A stretch of 64,000 nt of DNA from SZUA-309 sp965232595. Lineage in GTDB: Bacteria; Pseudomonadota; Gammaproteobacteria; Pseudomonadales; Azotimanducaceae. The stretch is taken from assembly GCA_965232595.1 (NCBI GenBank), contig OZ246983.1, positions 372,001 through 436,000 on the forward strand, written 5' to 3'. The position numbers and the translations under genes are program-made. This document shows positions 16,363-24,926 of this stretch, piece after piece; the stretch's first letter is position 1, and every line of letters starts with the position of its first letter. The notes below the pieces were generated by a model, which had not been told where the DNA came from, ran no database searches, and saw only the letters and a list, made by a program, of their open reading frames with translations.

Positions 16363-17556
16363 ATGACCGCCACCACTTCCAACCCGACCGACTCAGCATC
16401 GGGACCGCTGCCGAACCGGCGCACCGCGATGCTGGCCGGGTTAATGTCGGCGCTGCTGGCCCTCTATCTGCTGCGGACTTACGGCTGGCGCCAGGTGGCG
16501 CTGTTCGCCGTCGGCCTTGGTGCCGGCATCGCGCTCTATCACGCGGCTTTCGGCTTCACCGGCGCCTGGCGACAGATGATCAGCAACCGACGCAGCGCCG
16601 GCCTGCGCGCGCAGATGATCATGCTGGCAGCGGCGGTGCTGCTGTTCATGCCGCTGCTGAACGCAGAGGTGCTGTTCGGCACCCCGCTGCGCGGCGCGGT
16701 GGCACCGCTGTCCAGCTCCGTGCTGATCGGCGCCTTCCTGTTCGGCATCGGCATGCAGCTGGGCGGCGGCTGCGCCAGCGGCACCCTGTTTACGGTGGGC
16801 GGCGGCAGCGTGCGTATGATTGTCACGCTGCTCGCCTTCATCATCGGCTCGGTGCTCGGCGCCAGCCACTGGCAGGCCTGGCAGGGCGCGCCGAAGCTGG
16901 CACCGGTTTCCCTCCTCGAAACGCTGGGCATGCCCGCCGCCATCATCGTCAGCCTCAGCATGTTCGCGCTGATCTGGTACGGCGCAGGTGCTCTGGAGAG
17001 GCGCAGGCACGGCGCCATCGACCCGGTCGGCGCCTTCGGCGGCTGGCGCTGGCTGCAGGGTCCCTGGCCTCTGCTCATCGGCGCCCTGGCCCTGGCTGCC
17101 GTCAACGTGGCGACGCTCGCGCTGGCCGGTCGACCCTGGGGTGTGACCTCTGCATTTGCCCTCTGGGGTGCCAAAGCTGCTGCGATCGCCGGCATCGACG
17201 TCGCCGCCTGGCCATACTGGGAACGTGCCGGGCCGGCCGCAGCGCTCGAGGCGAACGTGCTGAACGACATCACCTCGGTGATGAACTTCGGAATACTGCT
17301 GGGTGCGATGGCGGCAGCAGGATTGGCCGGACGCTTTGCGCCGGTCTGGCGCATCCCTCTCGGATCGCTGGCTGCCGCCGTGCTCGGCGGCCTGCTGCTC
17401 GGCTACGGTGCCCGCATTGCCTACGGCTGCAACATCGGCGCGTTTTTCAGCGGCCTGGCGTCCGCCAGCCTGCATGGCTGGCTGTGGTTTGCAGCCGCAT
17501 TTGCCGGCAACGCGTTTGCCGTACGCCTGCGGCCGCTGTTCGGGATGGACCGCTGA
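16363..17556 (+). CDS. YeeE/YedE-family membrane protein (thiosulfate/sulfur carrier)
   Basis: This 397-residue protein has about nine or ten hydrophobic helices. Two internal repeats each carry a conserved pore cysteine: Gly-Gly-Gly-Cys137-Ala-Ser-Gly and Tyr-Gly-Cys356-Asn-Ile-Gly. In the YeeE/TsuA family such cysteines relay thiosulfate or other sulfur species across the inner membrane. The downstream part of the window encodes a four-domain rhodanese at 54118, but no sulfur gene is adjacent here. The start at 16363 follows a Gly/Ala-coding-free AT-rich stretch and is the first ATG of the frame. Confidence 0.88.
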   Translation: MTATTSNPTDSASGPLPNRRTAMLAGLMSALLALYLLRTYGWRQVALFAVGLGAGIALYHAAFGFTGAWRQMISNRRSAGLRAQMIMLAAAVLLFMPLLNAEVLFGTPLRGAVAPLSSSVLIGAFLFGIGMQLGGGCASGTLFTVGGGSVRMIVTLLAFIIGSVLGASHWQAWQGAPKLAPVSLLETLGMPAAIIVSLSMFALIWYGAGALERRRHGAIDPVGAFGGWRWLQGPWPLLIGALALAAVNVATLALAGRPWGVTSAFALWGAKAAAIAGIDVAAWPYWERAGPAAALEANVLNDITSVMNFGILLGAMAAAGLAGRFAPVWRIPLGSLAAAVLGGLLLGYGARIAYGCNIGAFFSGLASASLHGWLWFAAAFAGNAFAVRLRPLFGMDR

Positions 17557-17565
17557 CGATCCCGT

Positions 17566-18330
17566 CTATTTCGGCGCGAAGCGCTGCCCCGCATCGACCC
17601 GGATGGTGCCGCCGTTCATCATCGCGTTCTCGTAGATCGAGATCGCCTGAATCGCGTAGTGGATCGGCCGGCCCATGCGCTTCGGGAACGCGGCGTCTTT
17701 GGTCAGCGCCAGCGCAAACTCGTCCGGAATGCCGGCGGTGAGGCCGGTATCGAACAGGCTCGGCGCGATGGCGTTGGCCCGTATCCCCATGCTGCCCAGG
17801 TCCCGGGCCATCACGAAGGTCATGCCGGCAATACCGGCTTTGGCCGCCGAGTAAGCCACCTGACCAATCTGCCCCTCGAAGGCGGCGATGGAGGCCGTGT
17901 TGATGATGCAGCCGCGCTCGCCGTCTTCGTTCGGCTCATTCTCGGACATTTTTGCCGCCACCAGCCGCGAGATGTTGAACGATGAGATCAGGTTCAGATC
18001 GATTACCCGCTGAAACTCCTCGAGCGGGTGCGGGCCCTCCTTGGTCAGGGTGCGTTTCGCCAGACCGCCACCCGCCGTGTTGCAGAGAAAGTGCACGGAC
18101 CCGCCGAGGGCTGCCACCGCGGCGTCGATCGCCTGCTCGGTGCCCTCGTAGTCCATCACGTTGCAGGCGTGGTAGGTGCCACCGAGACGCTCGGCCACGG
18201 CTTCGCCATCAGAGGTGGGCAGATCGAGAATGGCCAGGCTGCCGCCGCGCTCGCTCCAGATTTCTGCCGTTGCCAGCGCCATGCCCGAAGCGCCGCCAAC
18301 GAAGATGGCGTTGTGTCCTTTGATTTCCAT
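17566..18330 (-). CDS. SDR, 3-hydroxyacyl-CoA dehydrogenase type II-like
   Basis: The open frame extends far upstream, but ATG at 18330 behind GGGGAAAC gives a proper SDR of 254 residues. It has a shortened nucleotide-binding loop Gly-Gly-Ala-Ser-Gly-Met-Ala, an Asp after strand 2 (Ile-Leu-Asp-Leu, NAD preference), and Tyr-Ser-Ala-Ala-Lys. The sequence Pro-Phe/Ala-Pro-Ser-Leu-Phe-Asp-Thr near 190 resembles HSD10-type enzymes that oxidise 3-hydroxyacyl-CoA or steroid hydroxyls. It converges on the YeeE gene and is divergent from DUF1415. Confidence 0.88.
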   Translation of the reverse strand: MEIKGHNAIFVGGASGMALATAEIWSERGGSLAILDLPTSDGEAVAERLGGTYHACNVMDYEGTEQAIDAAVAALGGSVHFLCNTAGGGLAKRTLTKEGPHPLEEFQRVIDLNLISSFNISRLVAAKMSENEPNEDGERGCIINTASIAAFEGQIGQVAYSAAKAGIAGMTFVMARDLGSMGIRANAIAPSLFDTGLTAGIPDEFALALTKDAAFPKRMGRPIHYAIQAISIYENAMMNGGTIRVDAGQRFAPK

Positions 18331-18399
18331 GCAGTTTCCCCGTATCAAAAGATCCACTCTAGCGCGGATCCCGTCGAGCAGCCATCCTGGGCCAGCATC

Positions 18400-18963
18400 A
18401 TGAGCAACGAAGCCATCAGCACTACGATCAGGAACTGGCTCGAGCAGCTCGTCATCGCCGAGTCGCTGTGCCCGTTCGCGCGGCAACCGCTGGCTGAAGG
18501 ACGCGTGCGCTTCGCCGTTACCGAGGTTGGATCCGAAGATGCCCTGCTGACCGCCCTGGCGGAGGAGCTGAAGGCGCTGGTAGCAGCCCCGGAGATCGAG
18601 ACAACCCTGCTGATCCACCCGGCGGTGCTGAGCGATTTCCACGACTACAACCAGTTCCTGGATCGGGCCGACGCCCTGATCCGGGAGCTCGGCTTCGAAG
18701 GGACGTTCCAGGTGGCCAGCTTCCACCCCCACTATCAGTTTGCCGGCACGGAGGCGACCGACCCGGAGAACTACAGCAATCGCACGCCCTACCCGCTGCT
18801 GCACCTGCTGCGCGAGTCGAGCATCGAGGCGGCCGTGGACGCGCACCCGGACATCGACGCCATCCCCGGGCGGAACGTCCGCCACCTGCAGCAGATCGGC
18901 ACAGCGACCCTGGCCAGGCGCCTGCAGGCCTGCTTCAGGGACAGCGACGAATCCATCCTCTAG
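18400..18963 (+). CDS. DUF1415 family protein
   Basis: ATG at 18400 gives 187 residues, matching the usual DUF1415 size. Family marks are Leu-Cys-Pro-Phe-Ala-Arg (near 25-30), a central Phe-Leu-Asp-Arg-Ala-Asp and Phe-His-Pro-His-Tyr-Gln-Phe-Ala-Gly (about 108-116), with conserved His and Cys that might bind metal or be redox active. The family is widespread in gammaproteobacteria and uncharacterised. It is followed after 72 bp by a fabH-like gene. The longer upstream frame is antisense to the SDR gene and is rejected. Confidence 0.85.
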   Translation: MSNEAISTTIRNWLEQLVIAESLCPFARQPLAEGRVRFAVTEVGSEDALLTALAEELKALVAAPEIETTLLIHPAVLSDFHDYNQFLDRADALIRELGFEGTFQVASFHPHYQFAGTEATDPENYSNRTPYPLLHLLRESSIEAAVDAHPDIDAIPGRNVRHLQQIGTATLARRLQACFRDSDESIL

Positions 18964-19035
18964 AATAAGTCGGCTGACAAACCGTCGGGACGAGGCCGTC
19001 AACGGCCTGCTCCGACCCTGCTCAAGGTCCACCAG

Positions 19036-20103
19036 ATGCCACACGCGGCCATCACCGGCTGGGGAAAGTGCCTGCCACCCGCCACGCTCACGAACGACGA
19101 GCTGGCGGAGATCATGGATACCACCGACGAGTGGATCTTCTCGCGCACGGGTATCCGCTCTCGCCGCATCAGCCACGTGCAGACATCCGGGTTGGCCTCG
19201 GTGGCTGCCGCTCGCGCTCTGGCAGCGGCAGACCGCGACGGCGCAGAGCTCGATCTGATCATCATGGCCACCACCTCCCCCGACACCCTCATCCCGAACA
19301 TCGCCTCCACGGTGCAGGCCGATGTCGGAGCTCACTGCGGAGCGTTCGACCTCAACGCCGCCTGCAGCGGCTTTCTCTACGGCGTCGGGCTCGCCTCTTC
19401 GCTGATCCGCAGCGGCCAGCAGCAGCGGGTCCTGGTGGTCGGCGCCGAGCGCCTCAGTTATTACATCGACTGGTCCCGCCGGGAGACGGCGGTGCTGTTC
19501 GGCGACGCCGCCGGCGCGGTGCTGGTGGAAGCCTCCGACCAGCCCGGGGGCGTGATCGACTACGCGCTGCACAACGATCCCGGCGGCCGCGAGCACCTGA
19601 ACTCCGGCTTCGGCACCGCCATGGACCGGTTCGACCCGGCATCCCTCGACTACTACATTCACCTGGATGGCTCCGAAGTCTTCAAGCGCGCCGTCAACGG
19701 CATGAAGTCGCTGTGCGAGCAGCTGCTCGAGCGACAGGGCATCAGCACCGACGACGTGAACCTGGTCATTCCACATCAGGCCAATGCCCGGATCATCGGC
19801 GCCCTCGCCTCGCGCCTGAAGCTTCCCGATGAGAAGGTCTTCGTGAACATCAGTGAGTACGGCAACACCTCGGCGGCAACCATTCCCGTGGCGCTCTGCG
19901 AAGCGCTGGAAAGCGGCCGACTGCAGGCCGGCGATCTGGTCCTGAGCTGCGCTTTCGGCGCCGGGCTTACCTCTGCTGCCACCCTGATCCGCTGGGGCGA
20001 CCGGACCAGCCCGCTGGCGGTCAGCGATGCGGAGCTGCCGCCCTGCGACGAGACTGGACGCGAGCTGGTTCAGCGTGCTGTCGACTACTTCTGCGCTCGA
20101 TGA
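19036..20103 (+). CDS. beta-ketoacyl-ACP synthase III (FabH-like)
   Basis: This 355-residue thiolase-fold enzyme has the FabH triad: Cys110 in Asn-Ala-Ala-Cys-Ser-Gly-Phe, His247 in Pro-His-Gln-Ala-Asn and Asn277 in Glu-Tyr-Gly-Asn-Thr-Ser-Ala. The N-terminal Asp-Glu-Trp-Ile-Phe-Ser-Arg-Thr-Gly-Ile is also canonical. It condenses acyl-CoA with malonyl-ACP. It is not in a fab cluster, and about 30 extra C-terminal residues extend past the usual end, so it may be a second copy with special substrates. Its stop overlaps the next start (ATGA). Confidence 0.92.
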   Translation: MPHAAITGWGKCLPPATLTNDELAEIMDTTDEWIFSRTGIRSRRISHVQTSGLASVAAARALAAADRDGAELDLIIMATTSPDTLIPNIASTVQADVGAHCGAFDLNAACSGFLYGVGLASSLIRSGQQQRVLVVGAERLSYYIDWSRRETAVLFGDAAGAVLVEASDQPGGVIDYALHNDPGGREHLNSGFGTAMDRFDPASLDYYIHLDGSEVFKRAVNGMKSLCEQLLERQGISTDDVNLVIPHQANARIIGALASRLKLPDEKVFVNISEYGNTSAATIPVALCEALESGRLQAGDLVLSCAFGAGLTSAATLIRWGDRTSPLAVSDAELPPCDETGRELVQRAVDYFCAR

Positions 20104-20921
20104 GCGGCCTCCCTGATCCCCACGGCGGCGACGTCCGCCTGGTCGCCCTGGACATCGACGGCACCCTGATCGATCCCGGCGCCCACTTTGACGATCTGCC
20201 AGCGGCACCAATTACCGATGCGGTGAGCGCGTTGAGCGCTGCCGGCATCGTCGTCGCGCTGGCGTCCGGACGCATGTTTCCCGGCACCGCCAGAGTGGCC
20301 AGACATCTGGAGGTGGCGCAGCCTCTGATTTGCCAGCAAGGCGCGTCGGTGCACAACGGCGATGGCAGCCTGCGGCACGGCTACTCCATCGACCAGGCGC
20401 TGGCTCTGGAACTGGTCGACTACGCCGAAGCGCACGACTGGCCGCTGGCCTGGTTCGACTCGGAACGTTACCTGGTCACCCGTCACTGCGAGCAGGCTCA
20501 GACCTTTGCGGACGTATCGCAGATCAGCATGGAGATCGACCCGGCCCCGCACCGCTCAGGGGTGCAGGCAACCGGCATCGACATCATCAGCAGCGCGGAG
20601 GAAGCCGCTGCCGTGCACGCCGAGATCGAAGCCCGCTACGGCGACCACCTCTGCCTGCTCGACTTTCCCTCGGTCACCGCCGTGCACTCCCTGGAGGCGA
20701 GCAAGGGCAACGCCCTGGCCATGCTGGCGGCCGAGCTCGGCATCGAGCAGCATCAGGTGCTGGCCATCGGCGACAGCGTGAACGACGTCTCCATGCTGGA
20801 ATGGGCGGGTCGCAGCGCAGCACCTGCGCACTGCGATCACTACGCGCGCGCCGCCGCCAAGGAGATCCTTCCCGGGCCGGGTGTTGCCGGCGTCGCCGCA
20901 CTCCTGCAGGCGCTGATCTGA
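20100..20921 (+). CDS. HAD-superfamily Cof-type phosphatase
   Basis: This 273-residue protein shows HAD motifs: Leu-Asp-Ile-Asp-Gly-Thr-Leu (motif I), Ala-Ser-Gly-Arg (motif II), a Lys before the late loop (Ser-Lys-Gly-Asn-Ala) and Gly-Asp-Ser-Val-Asn-Asp (motif IV). The large C2-type cap fits the Cof/YbiV group that dephosphorylates sugar phosphates or cofactors. Four-base overlap with fabH shows translational coupling. A link to lipid synthesis is possible but unproven. Confidence 0.9.
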   Translation: MSGLPDPHGGDVRLVALDIDGTLIDPGAHFDDLPAAPITDAVSALSAAGIVVALASGRMFPGTARVARHLEVAQPLICQQGASVHNGDGSLRHGYSIDQALALELVDYAEAHDWPLAWFDSERYLVTRHCEQAQTFADVSQISMEIDPAPHRSGVQATGIDIISSAEEAAAVHAEIEARYGDHLCLLDFPSVTAVHSLEASKGNALAMLAAELGIEQHQVLAIGDSVNDVSMLEWAGRSAAPAHCDHYARAAAKEILPGPGVAGVAALLQALI

Positions 20922-20940
20922 GGCGGCCGCCGAGCGCAAG

Positions 20941-20957
20941 CCCGCGTAAAACGCGGG
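20941..20957. repeat. perfect 7-bp inverted repeat
   Basis: CCCGCGT-AAA-ACGCGGG can form a compact hairpin 19 bp after the HAD stop. No T-run follows on either strand, so it is not a standard intrinsic terminator. It may still slow RNA polymerase or protect the 3' end. The rest of the 178-bp gap up to the diguanylate cyclase gene has no clear element. Confidence 0.4.
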
Positions 20958-21099
20958 AGAAAGTGTGCGCCGGTTCTCAATTACCGTCCGTTCGAACCCA
21001 GAATGGGTGCACTTCGGCGAGTTCCGCACGTTATATAGGCAGATAGCCATGTAACTTCCCAAGCGGCTTTCGACTGAATATGCAGGACGCAATCATTCG

Positions 21100-22677
21100 A
21101 TGCATCTGATCGATCTCATGTGGGGCATTCTTGCCGTCGCTGCTGCGGCGGTGCCCGCCTATCGCCTGGTGGACAACCTTCACCGGCCAGGCGCCACCAG
21201 CCTGCTCGGTCTGGTGCTCGTCTGCGCCGTTTACCCCTGGGCGTATATCGTCTACCCCTATACCTTCTTTGATCAGGGGCTGGTGTTTCTATTCACCAGC
21301 TGGATCGGTCCCTTCTACCTGCTCGCCATCGCTGCCTATCTGTCCATCCAGCCGCCAGGCTGGCGCTGGATGCAGAACGGCCTGCTGCTGCTCACCGGCG
21401 CCATCGCCATCATCGCCGTCAGCAACCCCCTGCATGGGCAGTTCGCCACCTTTACCGCGCTGACCGCCGCCGAGCCCATCACCACGACCGGCCAGCAGGC
21501 GCACGGGCCGTTCATGCGCCTGATGGGCGGACTGAACATCGCCTGCATCGTCATTGCCCTGGTGCTGATCGGCTTTCAGTACAGTCGCTCCCGCTTCCGT
21601 TTCTCGCAGCTGGTCACCCTGACGGTGTTTCCGATCATGGCCGGGCTCGCCTACCTGGTGCCGAACGAAGCCATGGGCTTCCTGCCGGCAACGGTTAACC
21701 CGGTGATCCTCAGCACCACGGTCGGCCTGCTGCTGCTGACCTACACCATGCAGTGGACACGTTTCCTGGAGATCCGGCCCATGGCCCGGGAGCTGGTGTT
21801 GAACCTGCTGCCCGACGCGATGGCGGTGGTTGATGACAGCGGCACGATCGTCGACTGCAACAGTCACTTCGCCCGCCTGCTGAAGCGCGATGAGCGGTCG
21901 GCCATCGGCAGCTCGCTCAAGTCCCATCTGCCCGATGCGGCCTGGTCGCTGAACGGCAGCCTGGAAGCAACCCGGGCGCTGGAGCTGGAGACTGATGGCT
22001 CCACCCGCCACTACCAGGCCCATATCCGCTGCTTCAACAAACGACACCCTCGGGGTGAGGTGCTGGTGCTGCTGCGCGACACCACCGAGCAGACGCGGGC
22101 CCTGCAGCGCCTGGAGGAAAGCAAAGCAGAGCTGCACACCCTGAACAACGAGCTGGCCAGGCTCTCCAACACCGACGCGCTCACCGGCCTGCGCAACCGC
22201 CGCTACTTCCTCGACCAGCTCGGTCAGGAGTACGAGCGCTCCGCGCGCCTGAACCAGTGCTTCGCGCTGCTCTCCATTGATCTCGACGACTTCAAGGCGA
22301 TCAACGACAGCTACGGCCACAACACCGGTGACCAGGCGCTGATCAGCGCCGCACGCGCTATGGAGCGTGAGTGCCGGGCCGTAGATACCCTGGCCCGGGT
22401 CGGCGGCGAGGAGTTCATGGTGATGCTGCTGGACATGAGCGCCACTGAGCTCGAAAACGTCGCCGAGCGCTTTCGCCGGGCCATCTCCGAGACGCTGGTC
22501 GAGCCTGGCGTCGGCAAGTCGTTCGGGCTGACCGCCAGCATCGGTGCGGCCTGCATCAATCCGGAAACCAACATCCAGACCGCGTTGCGGCAGATCGACG
22601 AAGCGCTCTACGAAGCCAAGCGGTCCGGGCGGAACCGGGTGGTGGTCAAAGAGCTGCTGCTGACGGACACCATCTGA
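21100..22677 (+). CDS. membrane diguanylate cyclase (7TM-PAS-GGDEF)
   Basis: This 525-residue protein has seven predicted helices (about 5-220) of the histidine-kinase-N-terminal 7TM type, a PAS-like domain (230-335), a short coiled coil and a GGDEF domain (356-520). The active site is Gly-Gly-Glu-Glu-Phe at 435-439, and Arg-Ala-Val-Asp at 426-429 is the RxxD inhibitory site five residues upstream. It should make c-di-GMP from two GTP with product inhibition. The signal sensed by the membrane part is unknown. A PilZ protein is encoded at 43152. Confidence 0.93.
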   Translation: MHLIDLMWGILAVAAAAVPAYRLVDNLHRPGATSLLGLVLVCAVYPWAYIVYPYTFFDQGLVFLFTSWIGPFYLLAIAAYLSIQPPGWRWMQNGLLLLTGAIAIIAVSNPLHGQFATFTALTAAEPITTTGQQAHGPFMRLMGGLNIACIVIALVLIGFQYSRSRFRFSQLVTLTVFPIMAGLAYLVPNEAMGFLPATVNPVILSTTVGLLLLTYTMQWTRFLEIRPMARELVLNLLPDAMAVVDDSGTIVDCNSHFARLLKRDERSAIGSSLKSHLPDAAWSLNGSLEATRALELETDGSTRHYQAHIRCFNKRHPRGEVLVLLRDTTEQTRALQRLEESKAELHTLNNELARLSNTDALTGLRNRRYFLDQLGQEYERSARLNQCFALLSIDLDDFKAINDSYGHNTGDQALISAARAMERECRAVDTLARVGGEEFMVMLLDMSATELENVAERFRRAISETLVEPGVGKSFGLTASIGAACINPETNIQTALRQIDEALYEAKRSGRNRVVVKELLLTDTI

Positions 22678-22744
22678 GCACACCCGCCTTTACCGGGCGC
22701 CGCACCGTCACTAGTATCGAGCCATCCACGCGCTGGAGGCTCCG

Positions 22745-23392
22745 ATGATCCAATCCCGCTCCGCTGGCTGGCTGCTGCTGGTCACCGCTTTCACCCTGCT
22801 CTGCACCTCGACTGCCTACGCGGACGCCAACGGCCGCATCTTCATGTTCGTTCGTGACGGCTCCAGGGATCTGGATCTGATGTTGCGCGAAGAGGTGAAC
22901 GTGATGCGCCAGCTGCTGGAGTCAGCCGGTTACCGGGTGGACGTGGCCACCGCTGATGGCCAGCCTCTGGTGGGTCAGAAGGAAACGCTGGTCCCCACCG
23001 TAGCGCTGGCCGAGGTGGACATCAGCCGCTACGACGGCGTCATCCTGCCCTGCATGGCGCCGGCGCCGGGTACGCCTTTCGCCGCCGAAGCGCTCGCGCT
23101 GCTCGAGCAGGCCGTTGCCGCCGACCTGCCGATCGCCGCTTCCCGCGGCTCCGTTGGCGCGGTTGCGCTGGCCGGTGGGCTAAAGGATCACAGCTACTCC
23201 TACGCTGGCGAGGTTGATCTCGAGCAGCGACCGGAGTTTGCCGGCGCCAGCTACATGGGCACCGGCTACACGCTGGACGGCAATTTAGCCACCGCCGGCA
23301 TCTGCCCCCTGGCCGCCCGCTCGCTCGGCGAGCCGGACGGCACCGTCGATCTGACCGAAGCCTTCATTCGCGCGCTGGCCAGCGCCGGCTGA
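22745..23392 (+). CDS. exported DJ-1/PfpI-fold protein without the usual nucleophile cysteine
   Basis: This 215-residue protein has a clear signal peptide (about 1-26, ending Tyr-Ala-Asp). The rest follows a DJ-1/PfpI pattern: Met-Leu-Arg-Glu-Glu-Val in the usual Glu region, Tyr-Asp-Gly-Val-Ile-Leu-Pro and the elbow region Pro-Ile-Ala-Ala-Ser-Arg-Gly-Ser-Val-Gly. In active members the elbow is Ala-Ile-Cys-His-Gly; here Cys and His are Ser and Arg. It is thus unlikely to be a normal peptidase or deglycase and may be a binding protein. GGAGG precedes the start. Confidence 0.72.
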   Translation: MIQSRSAGWLLLVTAFTLLCTSTAYADANGRIFMFVRDGSRDLDLMLREEVNVMRQLLESAGYRVDVATADGQPLVGQKETLVPTVALAEVDISRYDGVILPCMAPAPGTPFAAEALALLEQAVAADLPIAASRGSVGAVALAGGLKDHSYSYAGEVDLEQRPEFAGASYMGTGYTLDGNLATAGICPLAARSLGEPDGTVDLTEAFIRALASAG

Positions 23393-23396
23393 CTCT

Positions 23397-24848
23397 TCAG
23401 CGGCTTCCCAGCAACCCCTGCAGCAAACGCGGCGAGCGGGCAAAGCCGATGGCCGCGGCCACTCGCAGCGCCCGATCCAGCGGATAGGGAAAGCTGTGGA
23501 TGCCGCCGTGCACGCGGACGCTGCCCGGCAGCGGCTGCTCCGGCGCCAACCAGTCTTTTGCTGCCAGCAGCCCGTTCAACCGCCTCGATAACCGGGGCGT
23601 AAACGTTTCCACCGCAAACGCGGCGGCACCGCCGAAGGCGGCGGTGAACACCGGATGGTCGAGCGATCGGGTACGGGTGATGGCGGCGGTGTTAGCCGAC
23701 ACCCGAAAAGACCCATCGGCAGCCCAGCACTCGGCCGCGAGCACCTTGCCCAGGTATTGCGCCGCCTGATAGCTGCCGCCCTGAATGGTCACCACCGAGC
23801 GGGTGGCCGCAGCCGAACCCGACACCGCGCAGCCGCCACCGCGACCGAGCAGGCCGACAGCCGCCAGCGCAGCTTCCCAGACCGGCCTGGCCGCCAGCCG
23901 TGCAGCCATGGCTGCCTGGTCATCCTCGCTTAAGGTCGTCGGCGTGGTGGGAGAAACAAGCAGCGTCACGCTGGCCAGAAGGTCGGGTGCCAGGGCGTCG
24001 ACGATGGCATTCATGGTCGCCGTCAGCAGCAGCTCTCTGGCCTGACCGGGCGCGTAAGCGTAGAGACCCAGGTCCACCGGTTGCCCCGCCGCAAAGGCAC
24101 GAATGGTCGCGAGCACCTCCTGCGGCCGGGAGAGCAGGTCCACGCTGCCTTCCGGCCAGTGCAGCGTGCCCGACATGCCGGCCATCTGCCGCCATTCAGC
24201 CGGTGGAGCCGCCACGTCCAGCCAGAGGACGTCGGCGCCCGCTTCGAGCCAGAACCGGGTAGGCGCCATCTCCGCCCCGGCGCCCAGCAGCGCGATCTTC
24301 CTTCCGGTTAGATTCAGCCTGCCATCAGTGAGACCCTCCCGGACGAGCCAGCCGAGTGCCGCACCGACCCCGTTTGAGGCCATGCCGCGCTGGACCAGAT
24401 CCGATCCCAGGGCATCGAGCCGGGCAGCAGCAAAGCGTTCGCCTTTGTAGAGCAGGCTGGGCTCCCAGCCGGGCGGCCCATCAAAGTGGTGGCTGGAGAG
24501 CGCCAGCGGGTCGGCGGGTTCGGCGAGCGCGTCGCGCAGCGGCCGGGTTCCTTTGGCGTCCTGCCAGGCGATGTGTGACTCGAGGGCGGCGATCAGGCTG
24601 CGGGCGATCTCCAACCGCTGATTACTGCCCAGCCTGGCAGCCTCGAAGGCTGGCAGTGCCTGCCCGTAGGCTTTCCGGAAGGCGCTCGGCTGGGTGGGCA
24701 GGCGAACCTCGTTAAACGTATCCGGAAAGCGGTCAGCCGCCTCCAGAAGAGTCTTCCCGAAGAGGCTGGTGGCCGAGCTCTCGCCGGTGAGAACCACCTT
24801 TCCCTCGGGTGCGGGCCCTCCAGCTGGTGGCCCTGCAGATGGCGACAT
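23397..24848 (-). CDS. hypothetical protein with a Rossmann-like segment
   Basis: I do not recognise this 483-residue protein. It has a segment Lys-Ile-Ala-Leu-Leu-Gly-Ala-Gly-Ala-Glu (about 184-193) followed by Glu-Ala-Gly-Ala-Asp-Val-Leu-Trp-Leu-Asp, which looks like a nucleotide-binding Rossmann beta-alpha-beta unit, then a long Ala/Leu-rich helical C-terminal half. No signal peptide or clear membrane helix is seen. Codon use and GC content match the neighbours, so it is a real gene. It converges with the DJ-1-like gene with 4 bp between stops. Confidence 0.7.
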   Translation of the reverse strand: MSPSAGPPAGGPAPEGKVVLTGESSATSLFGKTLLEAADRFPDTFNEVRLPTQPSAFRKAYGQALPAFEAARLGSNQRLEIARSLIAALESHIAWQDAKGTRPLRDALAEPADPLALSSHHFDGPPGWEPSLLYKGERFAAARLDALGSDLVQRGMASNGVGAALGWLVREGLTDGRLNLTGRKIALLGAGAEMAPTRFWLEAGADVLWLDVAAPPAEWRQMAGMSGTLHWPEGSVDLLSRPQEVLATIRAFAAGQPVDLGLYAYAPGQARELLLTATMNAIVDALAPDLLASVTLLVSPTTPTTLSEDDQAAMAARLAARPVWEAALAAVGLLGRGGGCAVSGSAAATRSVVTIQGGSYQAAQYLGKVLAAECWAADGSFRVSANTAAITRTRSLDHPVFTAAFGGAAAFAVETFTPRLSRRLNGLLAAKDWLAPEQPLPGSVRVHGGIHSFPYPLDRALRVAAAIGFARSPRLLQGLLGSR

Positions 24849-24926
24849 GGACTGTTCCGCTTGATGATCAAGCAGCTAGGTTACCAGCAGCAGGTGGTGC
24901 CCGCTTGCGGGCACCGCACTGGCTTG

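Noticed and set aside
18331..20211. Upstream extension of the SDR frame ending at 17566 to 881 codons
   Set aside because: The extension is antisense to DUF1415 and fabH, and the SDR fold begins right at the ATG at 18330 with a ribosome site.
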